64,000 bases of DNA. Source: Maribacter sp. HTCC2170. GTDB lineage: Bacteria > Bacteroidota > Bacteroidia > Flavobacteriales > Flavobacteriaceae. Location: the NCBI RefSeq assembly GCF_000153165.2, contig NC_014472.1:865501-929500 (forward strand), given 5' to 3'. The position numbers were made by a program, and so were the translations under genes. The notes beneath the pieces were generated by a model. That model had not been told where the DNA came from. It was given only the letters and a program-made list of their open reading frames with translations, and made no database searches. The first letter of the stretch is position 1, and the number at the start of each line of letters is the position of its first letter. Of the stretch, positions 18,538 to 27,697 are shown piece by piece.

Positions 18538-20298
18538 CTACTGTATATCAAGTACAAAAGGCATTCTCGCCTGCACACCTTTTTGCTCTAAAGCTGATTT
18601 CATTTGTTTTAAGATACCATAGGTTTCCTCACCAATTTCATCTTTGACAAAACTTTGTCCTATTTTTGATTTTGCGCCGCTCATGTCTTCCATGAACTTT
18701 TCAAAACCTGTTTTATACTTAGGATACTTCTTAATTCCATAAGATTCTATTTCTGCCAATTGCGCAGCTGCAGCTATGGCATCGTCCATATTACCCAATT
18801 CATCAATCAAGCCAAGCTTCTTTGCATCTACACCACTCCATACCCTACCTTGAGCCATACTGTCGGCTTCGGCAATACTAATATTCCTGCCTTTAGACAC
18901 GCGATCAAGAAATGTTTCATAGGTCTCTTCTATACCTTCTTGCACAACTTTTCGAAAATTTTCTGTCATTGGCTCAAACAATGAATAATCAACAGAATTC
19001 TTATTTGTACCAACTTGTTCTGCATTGATGCCAATATCGGCCGCAAGTTCATTTACGTTCGGAATAGTCCCAAAAACCCCAATAGAGCCAGTAATAGTAG
19101 TTGGCTCAGCAAATATCTTATCAGCTCCAGCTGCTATATAATATCCTCCTGAAGCGGCAACATTGCCCATTGAAACAACTACAGGTTTCTTGGCTTTAGC
19201 AAGCTCCACTTCTCTCCAAATGATATCTGATGTCAAAGCGCTACCACCAGGGGAATCCACTCTCAAAACAATGGCCTTTACCCTGTCATCATCCCTAGCC
19301 TTCACCAGCGCCCTTGAAATAATACCTTGCCCTATAATATCTGGACCGCCCTCGCCATATAATATTTCTCCTTGCGCAAAAACAACGGCAACTTTGTCAT
19401 CGCCCTTGTTTAAAGATTTTTTGTTTGATCGTCTGGTATAATCAGAAAGAGTCACATAATTAATTTCATCTTCCGCACTTAAGGATGTAGCTAAACGAAG
19501 CTTTGCTTCATATTCATCAAAGAAAACCACACCGTCTATCAAGCCCGAGGCAACTGCGTATTTTGGCAATCTACCTCCCAAAGTGTCAGCAATAATATTT
19601 ACATTTTCCACACTTAAATTTCTTCCTTCCGAAATATCAGCAACCATAGTATCCCACAATGAAGAAATTAATTCTTTGATTTGCGTTCTATTGGCATCAC
19701 TCATCTCATTTGCCAAAAAAGGCTCCACAGCACTTTTATACTTCCCATGACGTATAACCTCCATTTTAACACCGGTCTTATCCTGTAAATCTTTATAAAA
19801 TAGAACTTCTGTTGACAGCCCTTTAAAATCCAGCCCGCCTACGGGGTTTAAAAAAATGGAATCTGAGACACTCGCCAAATAGTAATCTTTCTGCATATAA
19901 AAATCACTGTATGTATAAATGAACTTTCCACTTTCTTTAAAATCCTTTAGTGCCTTTCTTATGGCTTGGGTCTGTGCAAGCCCGGCCATGATGAAGTTAT
20001 TACTAATACTAATTCCCTTAATATCAGAATCATCTTTGGCCACTTTAATTGCGTGAAGAACCTCATCCAAACCTTGTGCTTGACCAAAAAAACCAGTAAA
20101 TGGGTCTGCTTCATTATTACCCACATAGTCATTTATGGGTTGCTTAAGCTGTAACTCGAGAATAGAATTATCCTTAATAACAACACTGTCTTCCGCCCCA
20201 CCGATTAAGCTTATAAAAAGTAAAAACATTACAAACATAATTCCAAAGGCAATTAAACAACCGATAATCGCTGCCAAAAGATTTCGTAAAAAATTCAT
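18538..20298 (-). CDS. sppA: Signal peptide peptidase SppA, 67 kDa type
   Basis: A membrane-bound serine peptidase that degrades cleaved signal peptides. 586 residues from the ATG at 20296-20298 (MNFLRNLLAAIIG), followed by an N-terminal membrane helix (about 7-32). The two-domain length matches the long E. coli-type SppA. The general-base Lys lies in RHGKYKSAVEPF (about residue 185) and the nucleophile Ser in VAASGGYYIA (about residue 381). An upstream in-frame TTG (20323-20325) is less likely because a -7-like box lies over it (TATCTTTG, 20323-20330, minus). First gene of the operon sppA-yhhQ(-AsmA). Confidence 0.95.
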   Translation of the reverse strand: MNFLRNLLAAIIGCLIAFGIMFVMFLLFISLIGGAEDSVVIKDNSILELQLKQPINDYVGNNEADPFTGFFGQAQGLDEVLHAIKVAKDDSDIKGISISNNFIMAGLAQTQAIRKALKDFKESGKFIYTYSDFYMQKDYYLASVSDSIFLNPVGGLDFKGLSTEVLFYKDLQDKTGVKMEVIRHGKYKSAVEPFLANEMSDANRTQIKELISSLWDTMVADISEGRNLSVENVNIIADTLGGRLPKYAVASGLIDGVVFFDEYEAKLRLATSLSAEDEINYVTLSDYTRRSNKKSLNKGDDKVAVVFAQGEILYGEGGPDIIGQGIISRALVKARDDDRVKAIVLRVDSPGGSALTSDIIWREVELAKAKKPVVVSMGNVAASGGYYIAAGADKIFAEPTTITGSIGVFGTIPNVNELAADIGINAEQVGTNKNSVDYSLFEPMTENFRKVVQEGIEETYETFLDRVSKGRNISIAEADSMAQGRVWSGVDAKKLGLIDELGNMDDAIAAAAQLAEIESYGIKKYPKYKTGFEKFMEDMSGAKSKIGQSFVKDEIGEETYGILKQMKSALEQKGVQARMPFVLDIQ

Positions 20299-20369
20299 TC
20301 TATTCCTATTATTATTACCGGTCAAAGATAACCAAAGTGAATTTGTTTTGTTTACTTTGTTTCGATATT

Positions 20370-21515
20370 ATGAATGAATCCAAAAAAGCACTTATCTCTA
20401 TTGGGAGTAACCTTGGGAATCGCCTACAAAACCTACAGAAATCCATATTTCTACTAGGGTCTGAAGTTGGGGAAACAATTACCGTATCAAAGGTTTACGA
20501 AAGTGCTTCTTGGGGGTTTGACTCATCTGATTTTTTAAATGCCTGTCTGGAGATTAAGACCATTTTAACTCCAAAGACATTAATGGAAAAAATAATCGGC
20601 ATAGAAAAAACCATGGGCAGGGAGCGAACCCAAGATAACGGATATGAAGCTAGAATCATAGATATTGATATCCTATATTATGACTCTGAAATAGTAAAAT
20701 CAGATTACTTGACCATTCCGCATCCAAAACTTCATGAACGTAAATTTGTACTTTTACCTCTTGGCGATATAGCTCCTCAATTTTACCATCCCATTTTTAA
20801 AAAGGACACCAGAAACCTTATTCAGGAATGTAAGGATAAAAGCCGCCCTGAGAGAACCACGCTTAAGTTGTACAAAACAGAGGAAGAGCTTTTTTCTGGT
20901 TTAAGCTTTATTGCGATTGAAGGAAATATCGGAGCTGGAAAAACAACGCTCGCCAATAAAATAGCTCAGGATTATAATGGAAAATTGGTGTTGGAGCGTT
21001 TTGCCGACAATCCCTTTTTGCCCAAATTTTATGAGGACCAAGGGAGGTATGCATTTCCCCTAGAAATGTCTTTTCTCGCCGATCGCTATCAACAATTTAC
21101 CGATGATACATCACAATTTGACTTATTTAAAAACTTTATGGTCAGTGATTATGATATCTACAAATCACTAATATTTGCCCAAGTGACTCTACAAAAAGAT
21201 GAATTTAACCTCTATAGGAAGTTGTTCAATCTTATGTACAAAGAGGTCAAAAAACCTCGCATCTATGTTTATTTATACCAATCTACCGACCGTTTATTAG
21301 AGAACATTAAAAATCGCGGTAGGGTTTATGAACAAAGCATTGAACCAATATACTTAGACAAAATAAATAAAGGATATTTTGATTTTTTCAAGAGTTATCC
21401 AGAACAAAACACATTGATTATCGATGTTGGGGAATTAGATTTTGTTGCACGCTCCGAAGATTATAGTTCGATTATTGACAAAATCAAGAATTTTGCCATA
21501 GGATTGTCTATTTAA
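20370..21515 (+). CDS. folK: Fusion: HPPK (FolK) plus deoxynucleoside kinase
   Basis: 381 residues from the ATG at 20370. Residues 1 to about 160 are 6-hydroxymethyl-7,8-dihydropterin pyrophosphokinase (folate pathway): IGSNLGNR, ASWGFDSSDFLNACLEI, MGRER, IIDIDILYYD and HPKLHERKFVLLPL. Residues about 178-381 are a deoxynucleoside kinase: P-loop EGNIGAGKTT (about 183-192), ERF (substrate Glu region), a DRY-like LADRYQQF, and an Arg-rich lid KNRGRVYEQ. The fusion is a known Bacteroidota arrangement; the kinase branch is probably deoxyadenosine-preferring, which is inference. Divergent from sppA. Confidence 0.92.
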   Translation: MNESKKALISIGSNLGNRLQNLQKSIFLLGSEVGETITVSKVYESASWGFDSSDFLNACLEIKTILTPKTLMEKIIGIEKTMGRERTQDNGYEARIIDIDILYYDSEIVKSDYLTIPHPKLHERKFVLLPLGDIAPQFYHPIFKKDTRNLIQECKDKSRPERTTLKLYKTEEELFSGLSFIAIEGNIGAGKTTLANKIAQDYNGKLVLERFADNPFLPKFYEDQGRYAFPLEMSFLADRYQQFTDDTSQFDLFKNFMVSDYDIYKSLIFAQVTLQKDEFNLYRKLFNLMYKEVKKPRIYVYLYQSTDRLLENIKNRGRVYEQSIEPIYLDKINKGYFDFFKSYPEQNTLIIDVGELDFVARSEDYSSIIDKIKNFAIGLSI

Positions 21516-21610
21516 GAAATTTTTCACATATTTCTTGCGTAGAATCCAAGGTTTTCCTTAATTAGCAGCTGCTAAAAAAGCAACTAACTAACTCAAACTA
21601 TATTGAAAGG

Positions 21611-21635
21611 CCCTGATTTAACTGTCAGGGTTTTT
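21611..21635 (+). terminator. Terminator after folK-dNK
   Basis: Stem CCCTGA (21611-21616) with TCAGGG (21625-21630), 8-base loop and T5. It lies just beyond the stop of the convergent methyltransferase gene. Confidence 0.6.
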
Positions 21636-22164
21636 ATTTGTTTAGCATTGTCCAAAAATCCCAGATCACTATTCCGGCACTCACTGATATATTTAAAGAA
21701 TGTTTGGTTCCAAACTGCGGTATTTCTAAAACCACATCACTTGCGCTTACTACTTCTTGGGACACTCCTTTTACCTCGTTGCCAAACACAAGTGCGTATT
21801 TAGAAGTTTTTTGAATTAAAAATTCATTAAGCATTTGACTATTGTCCGCCTGCTCTACAGCGGCTATTTCACAGTCATCCGCTTGTAATTCTTTAATGAG
21901 CTCCAGAGTATCTTTTCTATACTCCCATGATACACTTTCTGTTGCTCCAAGCGCCGTCTTCCGAATATCTTTGTGCGGTGGTATTGCTGTAATTCCACAG
22001 AGATAAATCTTTTCGATTAAAAAAGCATCAGCTGTTCTAAATACCGAACCAATATTGTTCAAGCTACGAATGTTATCTAGAACCAAAATTATTGGTGTCT
22101 TTTCTGTCTTCTTAAAACTGTCGACATCCAAACGATTTAATTCCTCATTTTTTAGTTTGCGCAT
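21634..22164 (-). CDS. SpoU/TrmH-family RNA 2'-O-methyltransferase
   Basis: 176 residues, a compact SPOUT methyltransferase without an extra RNA-binding domain. SPOUT motifs: LDNIRSLNNIGSVFRTAD (motif 1, catalytic Arg region) near residue 30, LVFGNEVKGVS (motif 2) near residue 125, and IPQFGTKHSLNISVSAGI (motif 3, the trefoil-knot SAM site) near residue 150. Target probably tRNA or rRNA ribose; which one cannot be told. Divergent from mutS, with 159 bases between. Confidence 0.92.
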   Translation of the reverse strand: MRKLKNEELNRLDVDSFKKTEKTPIILVLDNIRSLNNIGSVFRTADAFLIEKIYLCGITAIPPHKDIRKTALGATESVSWEYRKDTLELIKELQADDCEIAAVEQADNSQMLNEFLIQKTSKYALVFGNEVKGVSQEVVSASDVVLEIPQFGTKHSLNISVSAGIVIWDFWTMLNK

Positions 22165-22323
22165 TATATTCTTCTAATAAATATCTTAAAAACAGGACCA
22201 GGGGCCTTTAATCTTTTGCGGGATAAACTTTTTCAAACATATTAACAATGATGACAATTACAGGTCAAAATTGGTATTTTCGTTTTATATAATCCAGTAC
22301 AAAAATAAGTTATTCAAATTGCT

Positions 22324-24945
22324 TTGAAAAAGACTCAAAAAACAAAGAAGGTTACCCCTTTAATGCAGCAATATAACACCATCAAGACAAAATATCCTGA
22401 TGCTTTATTGCTTTTTAGAGTGGGTGATTTTTATGAGACTTTCGGAAAAGATGCCGTGAAGGCCTCCAAAATATTGGGTATTATTCTAACCCATAGAAAC
22501 AACGGCGGGGACCGCACCGAACTAGCAGGTTTTCCCCATCATTCGCTCAACACATATCTTCCTAAACTTGTCAAAGCAGGTCAACGCGTCGCTATTTGCG
22601 ACCAATTGGAAGACCCTAAGCTCACAAAGAGTATTGTTAAAAGAGGTGTGACCGAACTGGTAACACCTGGTGTTGCTTTAAATGATGATATTCTAAATGC
22701 AAAGACCAATAATTTTTTATGTGCTGTTCATTTTGGAAGAAAATTGTTGGGTGTCTCTTTCTTGGATATTTCCACTGGAGAATTCCTAACAGCTGAAGGT
22801 AATGAAGAACAGATAGCAAAATTACTTCAGAATCTCGGCCCAAATGAAATATTGGTTTCCAAAGCCCATAAAAAAGATTTTCTTGATATTTTTGGGCAAC
22901 AATTCCACACATTTTTTACCGAAGATTGGTTGTTCCAAGAAGATTATGCGCTTGAGACATTGACCAACCACTTTAAAACTTCAACATTAAAAGGGTTTGG
23001 GGTAGATCAAATAACCCAAGGTATTATTGCGTCAGGTGTTGTACTTCACTATTTATCTGAAACACAACACAGACAATTACAACATATCAATACCATAAAG
23101 CGTATAGCCGAAGAGGAATATATTTGGATGGATAGGTTTACCATCAAAAACCTTGAACTATACAACTCTACCAATGTCAATGCTGTAACTCTTTTAGACG
23201 TCATTGATAAGACAATATCGCCAATGGGTGGGCGAATGCTAAAAAGATGGTTGGCACTTCCATTAAAAAATATTGAAAAAATACGTAGAAGACATCAGGT
23301 AATATCCTATTTAACTTCTGAGGAAACTGTTTTGCAAAAGTTACAAAACAACATTAAGAAAATGGGCGACCTAGAACGCTTGATTTCAAAAGTTGCGACT
23401 GGAAAAATAAACCCAAAAGAGGTAGTACAACTTAAAAATTCATTGGAGGCTGTAATTCCTGTAAAGCAATTGGCAACCAACAGTGAGAATGAAGCCATGA
23501 ATTTAATAGGTGACCAAATTCATACTTGTGATTTGCTAAGGGCAAAAATCAAGGACATGATAAATGAGGAAGCGCCAATAAACATACTGAAAGGTAATGC
23601 CATAGCCCAAAGCTACTCTGAAGAATTGGATGAACTTCGTGGACTGGCCTATTCCGGCAAGGAGTATTTAGACAAAATGCTGAAACGAGAAACAGAACGT
23701 ACAGGCATCACCTCTCTTAAAATTGCTTCAAACAATGTCTTTGGTTATTATATTGAAGTGAGAAACGCACACAAGGATAAGGTCCCCGAAGAATGGATTC
23801 GTAAGCAGACCTTGGTCAATGCAGAACGTTATATCACTGAAGAACTAAAAGAATACGAAGCGAAAATCCTAGGTGCAGAAGAACGCATTTTACAACTGGA
23901 ACAACAATTGTTTGCTCAGCTAGTGGTTTGGATGCAAGAATACATTGTTCCTGTTCAGAACAACGCCCAACAAATCGCCACTTTGGATTGCCTTTGTGGA
24001 TTTACACAACTAGCGAAAGAAAACGACTATAATAAACCACAGTTAAATGATTCAACTTCATTAGAAATAATTGAAGGCCGTCATCCTGTAATAGAGAAGC
24101 AATTACCTTTAGGTGAAGCATATATAGCAAATGATTTAATCTTAAATAGAGAAAACCAGCAGTTAATTATGATCACTGGGCCGAATATGAGTGGTAAATC
24201 GGCCATTTTAAGACAAACCGCTCTAATCGTTTTATTGGCCCAAATGGGCAGTTTTGTTCCCGCGAGATCGGCCAAAATAGGTTATGTTGATAAAATTTTC
24301 ACGAGAGTTGGTGCAAGTGACAACATCTCTATGGGGGAATCAACTTTTATGGTAGAAATGAATGAAACAGCTTCAATTTTGAACAACTTATCAGAACGAA
24401 GCCTTATTCTTTTGGACGAGATTGGTCGGGGCACTAGTACCTATGATGGTATTTCAATTGCTTGGGCTATTTCAGAATATTTACACGAACATCCGTCTAG
24501 ATCTAAAACCCTTTTCGCAACCCACTATCATGAGCTCAACGAAATGGCCACTACCTTTGAACGAATTAAAAACTACAATGTTTCTATCAAAGAACTAAAA
24601 GACAAAGTTTTATTCTTAAGAAAATTAACTCCAGGAGGCAGTGAGCATAGTTTTGGAATTCATGTGGCAAAAATGGCCGGTATGCCGCAGCAGGTTATCC
24701 ATAAAGCAAATAAAATTCTTAAAAAACTTGAAAAGTCGCACTCCAGCGAAGAATTAACGGACAAACTGAATTCCATTCAGAATGAAATGCAACTTAGTTT
24801 CTTTAATCTAGACGACCCATTATTGGAGGAAATCAAAGAAGAAATCACACATCTAGACATAAATACCCTTACTCCGGTTGAAGCACTTATGAAGCTCAAC
24901 GAGATTAAGAGATTGCTTACCAAAAACAAGAAAGCGAGTTCTTAA
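22324..24945 (+). CDS. mutS: DNA mismatch repair protein MutS
   Basis: Recognises mismatches and recruits MutL. 873 residues, the normal length. The mismatch-wedge motif is F36-Y37-E38 (in GDFYETF). Walker A GPNMSGKS is at residues 619-626, then the [12 protein letters not shown] Walker B region and FATHYHEL. The start appears to be TTG at 22324: it gives a basic [18 protein letters not shown]-terminus of the usual length, there is no in-frame ATG upstream before the stop at 22306-22308, and the first downstream ATG (22363) would remove 13 residues just before the mismatch-binding domain. Confidence 0.95.
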   Translation: MKKTQKTKKVTPLMQQYNTIKTKYPDALLLFRVGDFYETFGKDAVKASKILGIILTHRNNGGDRTELAGFPHHSLNTYLPKLVKAGQRVAICDQLEDPKLTKSIVKRGVTELVTPGVALNDDILNAKTNNFLCAVHFGRKLLGVSFLDISTGEFLTAEGNEEQIAKLLQNLGPNEILVSKAHKKDFLDIFGQQFHTFFTEDWLFQEDYALETLTNHFKTSTLKGFGVDQITQGIIASGVVLHYLSETQHRQLQHINTIKRIAEEEYIWMDRFTIKNLELYNSTNVNAVTLLDVIDKTISPMGGRMLKRWLALPLKNIEKIRRRHQVISYLTSEETVLQKLQNNIKKMGDLERLISKVATGKINPKEVVQLKNSLEAVIPVKQLATNSENEAMNLIGDQIHTCDLLRAKIKDMINEEAPINILKGNAIAQSYSEELDELRGLAYSGKEYLDKMLKRETERTGITSLKIASNNVFGYYIEVRNAHKDKVPEEWIRKQTLVNAERYITEELKEYEAKILGAEERILQLEQQLFAQLVVWMQEYIVPVQNNAQQIATLDCLCGFTQLAKENDYNKPQLNDSTSLEIIEGRHPVIEKQLPLGEAYIANDLILNRENQQLIMITGPNMSGKSAILRQTALIVLLAQMGSFVPARSAKIGYVDKIFTRVGASDNISMGESTFMVEMNETASILNNLSERSLILLDEIGRGTSTYDGISIAWAISEYLHEHPSRSKTLFATHYHELNEMATTFERIKNYNVSIKELKDKVLFLRKLTPGGSEHSFGIHVAKMAGMPQQVIHKANKILKKLEKSHSSEELTDKLNSIQNEMQLSFFNLDDPLLEEIKEEITHLDINTLTPVEALMKLNEIKRLLTKNKKASS

Positions 24946-24973
24946 AATTTTAACTGCTTTTTCGATAAATTTC

Positions 24974-25003
24974 TTTGCCTTTTATAGAATTGTATTAAAT
25001 TTG
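24974..25003 (+). promoter_or_regulatory. Promoter of the tRNA-Gly / tRNA-Leu unit
   Basis: TTTG (24974-24977), 18 bases, TAAATTTG (24996-25003): a full match to the Bacteroidota housekeeping consensus. Transcription should start near 25010, 30 bases before tRNA-Gly. Confidence 0.75.
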
Positions 25004-25040
25004 CACCCGCATCTTTGATGATGCGCAGTTCTTTTAAATT

Positions 25041-25112
25041 GCGAAAATAGCTCAGTGGTAGAGCACCACCTTGCCAAGGTGGGGGTCGCGGGTTCGAATC
25101 CCGTTTTTCGCT
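25041..25112 (+). tRNA. tRNA-Gly (anticodon GCC)
   Basis: 72 bases, complete cloverleaf: acceptor GCGAAAA (25041-25047) with TTTTCGC (25105-25111), D-arm with AGCTCAGTGGTAGAGC, anticodon stem CCACC/GGTGG around GCC, T-arm GCGGGTTCGAATCCCGT. The CCA end is not encoded. 33 bases separate it from tRNA-Leu. Confidence 0.97.
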
Positions 25113-25145
25113 CTGGATTATCCACATTCTGCTTTTTGCAGTTAT

Positions 25146-25229
25146 GCTCGAGTGGTGGAATTGGTAGACACGTTGGACTTAAAATCCAATGGACATTAGT
25201 CCGTATGGGTTCAAGTCCCATCTCGAGTA
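25146..25229 (+). tRNA. tRNA-Leu (anticodon TAA)
   Basis: 84 bases with the long variable arm of a class II tRNA. Acceptor GCTCGAG pairs with CTCGAGT (first pair G-U), anticodon stem TTGGA/TCCAA around TAA, variable arm TGGACATTAGTCCGT, T-arm ATGGGTTCAAGTCCCAT, discriminator A at 25229. It reads UUA/UUG codons. Confidence 0.95.
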
Positions 25230-25238
25230 CATTTAAAG

Positions 25239-25276
25239 CCTCAACATCTTAATTTCTAGACAGTTGAGGTTTTTTT
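25239..25276 (+). terminator. Terminator of the tRNA unit
   Basis: CCTCAAC (25239-25245) pairs with GTTGAGG (25263-25269), 17-base loop, then T7. Confidence 0.75.
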
Positions 25277-25382
25277 ATACCAACCATTTGCAAAAAAGCC
25301 TTTAAATAACAGAATATTTATATGTATTACAAAGAGGTTATGTAATTAGATTTTAAGACCTTGATAATATTAATTCTCTACT

Positions 25383-25490
25383 ATGAAAACAGAAGTCTTA
25401 TCTTCGGCACTTAAAGGATATAGTCCGAATAAACTTATTCCTATTCTATTTGTGTTTGAAAATTGTAATATGATTAAATTATGTACATAA
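25383..25490 (+). CDS. Possible 35-residue leader peptide (uncertain)
   Basis: A small open frame, ATG at 25383 to TAA at 25488-25490, encoding 35 residues (MKTEVLSSALKGYS...). It overlaps the first 10 bases of the acyltransferase gene, so translation could be coupled. No family is recognised and the frame could be chance in this AT-rich stretch. Otherwise the 250 bases from 25230 to 25480 hold only the tRNA terminator. Confidence 0.2.
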   Translation: MKTEVLSSALKGYSPNKLIPILFVFENCNMIKLCT

Positions 25491-26539
25491 ACTCTATTAA
25501 CTATTTTAGAGGAATAGCCATTATATTTATAGTATTTGGACATAGTTTGGGAATAGCAAATTTCTCTTATAGCACAATAATTGGAAATACTATCTTTAAT
25601 TTAACTTTAGGAGGGACATCACTATTTGTTTTTATTTCAGGTTTTTTATTTCATCATATTTTTTACGTAAATTTTGAATTTAAGAGATTTATGGTTAAAA
25701 AGATTAAGTACGTTTTATTTCCCTATCTCATCTTGTCAACTTTTTCAATATTATATTTACTTCTCAGAATTACTATCGATGGTCTTTTATCATTAAATAC
25801 TACTTCCCCTTTTTACGAGAAATTATCCTCTATTTCAATTTTTAGGCTTTATCTAACAGGGACACCTAATTTCGTTGGTTATTGGTACATTCCCTTCATC
25901 ATGATTGTTTTTGTAATGTCTCCTTTTTTTATTCGTTTCATAAAACTCAATATAAGAATCAAGCTATTAATAGTGTTTTTTATGCTTATTTGTTCTGCTT
26001 TTATGCATAGAGGGATTGAAGAAAATATATATTCAGTTTTTCAAAACGTTTTATTTTTTACTCCAGTTTATTTACTAGGAATGATATTATCAGAAAAAAA
26101 AGATATAGTATATTTTAAATTTAAAGGAAAGGATATTCATCTTTTAATTCTTATTATCTGCATTGCTTTATTCCAAGCCTATATTGGTAGATTTGGGAAC
26201 TATGAAAAAGACCCGTTTTTCTTTAACGGAGTTGATTTAATGTTAGTTCAGAAAATTCTACTTTGTCTATTTTTTATGATTTTCTTATATCGTTTTGAAA
26301 ATTCAAAAAATAATTTGCTCGACATAATAGCTACAAATAGTTTTGGAATCTATTTTTTACATGGTATTTTTATTACAATCATTGCTCAGATAAAAGTGAT
26401 GTTAGATTTTTCGTTTACCTCAAATTCATTTACAATTTATCTCTTGATTACTTTACTTGTATTTTCTCTTTCCTTAATTACTACTATATTTATAAAAAGA
26501 ACATTTCCAAATTACAGTAGGTATCTAGTTGGTAGTTGA
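25481..26539 (+). CDS. Acyltransferase-3 family membrane protein
   Basis: 352 residues with about ten membrane helices, matching the acyltransferase-3 (OatA/NodX-like) fold that moves acetyl or other acyl groups onto extracellular sugars. The N-terminal motif FRGIAIIFIVFGHS (Arg near 10, His near 21) holds the residues essential in this family. The base composition is clearly more AT-rich than its neighbours, with a strong bias to TTT, ATT, TTA and AAT codons, and the gene sits alone between a tRNA-Leu gene and 470 bases of non-coding DNA, so it may have been acquired by transfer. Target is probably a surface glycan; no glycan genes lie nearby. Confidence 0.85.
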   Translation: MYINSINYFRGIAIIFIVFGHSLGIANFSYSTIIGNTIFNLTLGGTSLFVFISGFLFHHIFYVNFEFKRFMVKKIKYVLFPYLILSTFSILYLLLRITIDGLLSLNTTSPFYEKLSSISIFRLYLTGTPNFVGYWYIPFIMIVFVMSPFFIRFIKLNIRIKLLIVFFMLICSAFMHRGIEENIYSVFQNVLFFTPVYLLGMILSEKKDIVYFKFKGKDIHLLILIICIALFQAYIGRFGNYEKDPFFFNGVDLMLVQKILLCLFFMIFLYRFENSKNNLLDIIATNSFGIYFLHGIFITIIAQIKVMLDFSFTSNSFTIYLLITLLVFSLSLITTIFIKRTFPNYSRYLVGS

Positions 26540-27007
26540 CAATAAGTAGTTTTATGTAATAATTAATTGCAGACATATATTAACTGATTTGAACAACTTT
26601 GTACTCCCGAATATTTTTGATTTTTGATGAAATATTGATTAATAAAATAAATAAGGGGATTTCTGATTCCTTATTTGTAAAAGTCTAATAATAAGAACGT
26701 TACATGGGACAATGTAATTTAAAAACAAGATATTTATTACCCCCCTCCAACCTGCTTAATAGTTCTATTAAATGGTCGTTAGGCATCATTAGGCCGATAA
26801 ATTGCAGTCTTCTTAGCGACTTTGGTCCCAGTTCCATTCAAAATTCTTTTTATTCTGAAAATATTACCTAGATTTTGAAACAGTTCGGTTTTAAGGGCAG
26901 CTTACATATGGTGTACAAAAAATTTCATTATTTGTGAAGCTTTTTTGTTTGTATCAAAATGTTAGTTCCCATATTTAGCTACCTTTATCATGTATTTGCC
27001 TTGTCCA
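26540..27007. other. 468-base stretch without a supported gene
   Basis: Very AT-rich with many stops in all frames. On the minus strand a frame of 40 codons (26779-26901, ending TAA) without a start codon reads like worn coding sequence, but I do not recognise it. A box TACCTTTA at 26980-26987, close to the TAnnTTTG consensus, could be the -7 element of the SanA-like gene. No repeats of the tRNA-Leu 3' end, IS ends or stable RNA were seen. Confidence 0.4.
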
Positions 27008-27643
27008 ATGAAAAAAAGATTATTCAAGATTTTTGGGTTTATCATTATCATTCCTGTTCTACTTATTTTGGTGAGTAATCTGATTATTGAATCGGCCGCA
27101 AAGGGGAAGTCTTTTTCTTCTATAGAAGAAATACCAAAAAATCGTGTAGGACTGGTTCTAGGTACTTCAAAAAAAATTGCAACAGGACAACCGAACCCCT
27201 ATTATTCTAATCGCATAAAGGCCACTGTAGAGCTTTTTATGTCCAACAAAATAGACTTTGTTCTTGTTAGTGGCGACAATGGCAGTATATACTACAATGA
27301 ACCTACAACCATAAAAAAAGACCTTGTGGCAAAAGGTATACCAGAGGAAAAGATCTTTTTGGATTATGCTGGCTTTAGAACATTAGATTCCATGGTACGA
27401 GCCAACGTGGTATTTGGTTTGGACAGTGTTACTGTGATTTCACAAAAATTCCATAACGAACGGGCAATTTACATTGCGAACAAAAAGGGATTGAACGCCA
27501 TTGGTTATAATGCCCAGGATATTAAAGGTCAGCAGGGATTTAAAGTACAGTTTCGAGAATACTTTGCACGTGTCAAAGTGTTTATTGACCTCTTATTAAA
27601 CACAGAACCCAAATTCTACGGTAATAAAATTGAAATAGAATAG
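27008..27643 (+). CDS. SanA/YdcF-like DUF218 protein
   Basis: 211 residues from the ATG at 27008 (MKKRLFKIFGF); an in-frame ATG at 26990 would add six residues (MYLPCP). A single N-terminal membrane helix (about 7-25) is followed by a DUF218 domain: GLVLGTSKK near residue 52, NRIKATVELF, LVSGDNG, a conserved Pro/Thr-rich EPTTIKKDLVAKGIP, and VISQKFHNERAIYIA near residue 150. SanA in E. coli is linked to envelope barrier function and vancomycin tolerance; YdcF binds SAM-like ligands. Probable periplasm-facing envelope protein. The Nramp-type gene follows 54 bases later. Confidence 0.85.
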   Translation: MKKRLFKIFGFIIIIPVLLILVSNLIIESAAKGKSFSSIEEIPKNRVGLVLGTSKKIATGQPNPYYSNRIKATVELFMSNKIDFVLVSGDNGSIYYNEPTTIKKDLVAKGIPEEKIFLDYAGFRTLDSMVRANVVFGLDSVTVISQKFHNERAIYIANKKGLNAIGYNAQDIKGQQGFKVQFREYFARVKVFIDLLLNTEPKFYGNKIEIE

Positions 27644-27697
27644 CAGTTCAATTCTTTTTAATTAAATAGTTTATTTTAGACAGTACATTAGTTCAAT

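Noticed and set aside
25041-27007. Integrated element with a tRNA attachment site
   Set aside because: No repeated tRNA 3' end and no integrase were found, so only the compositional hint is reported.
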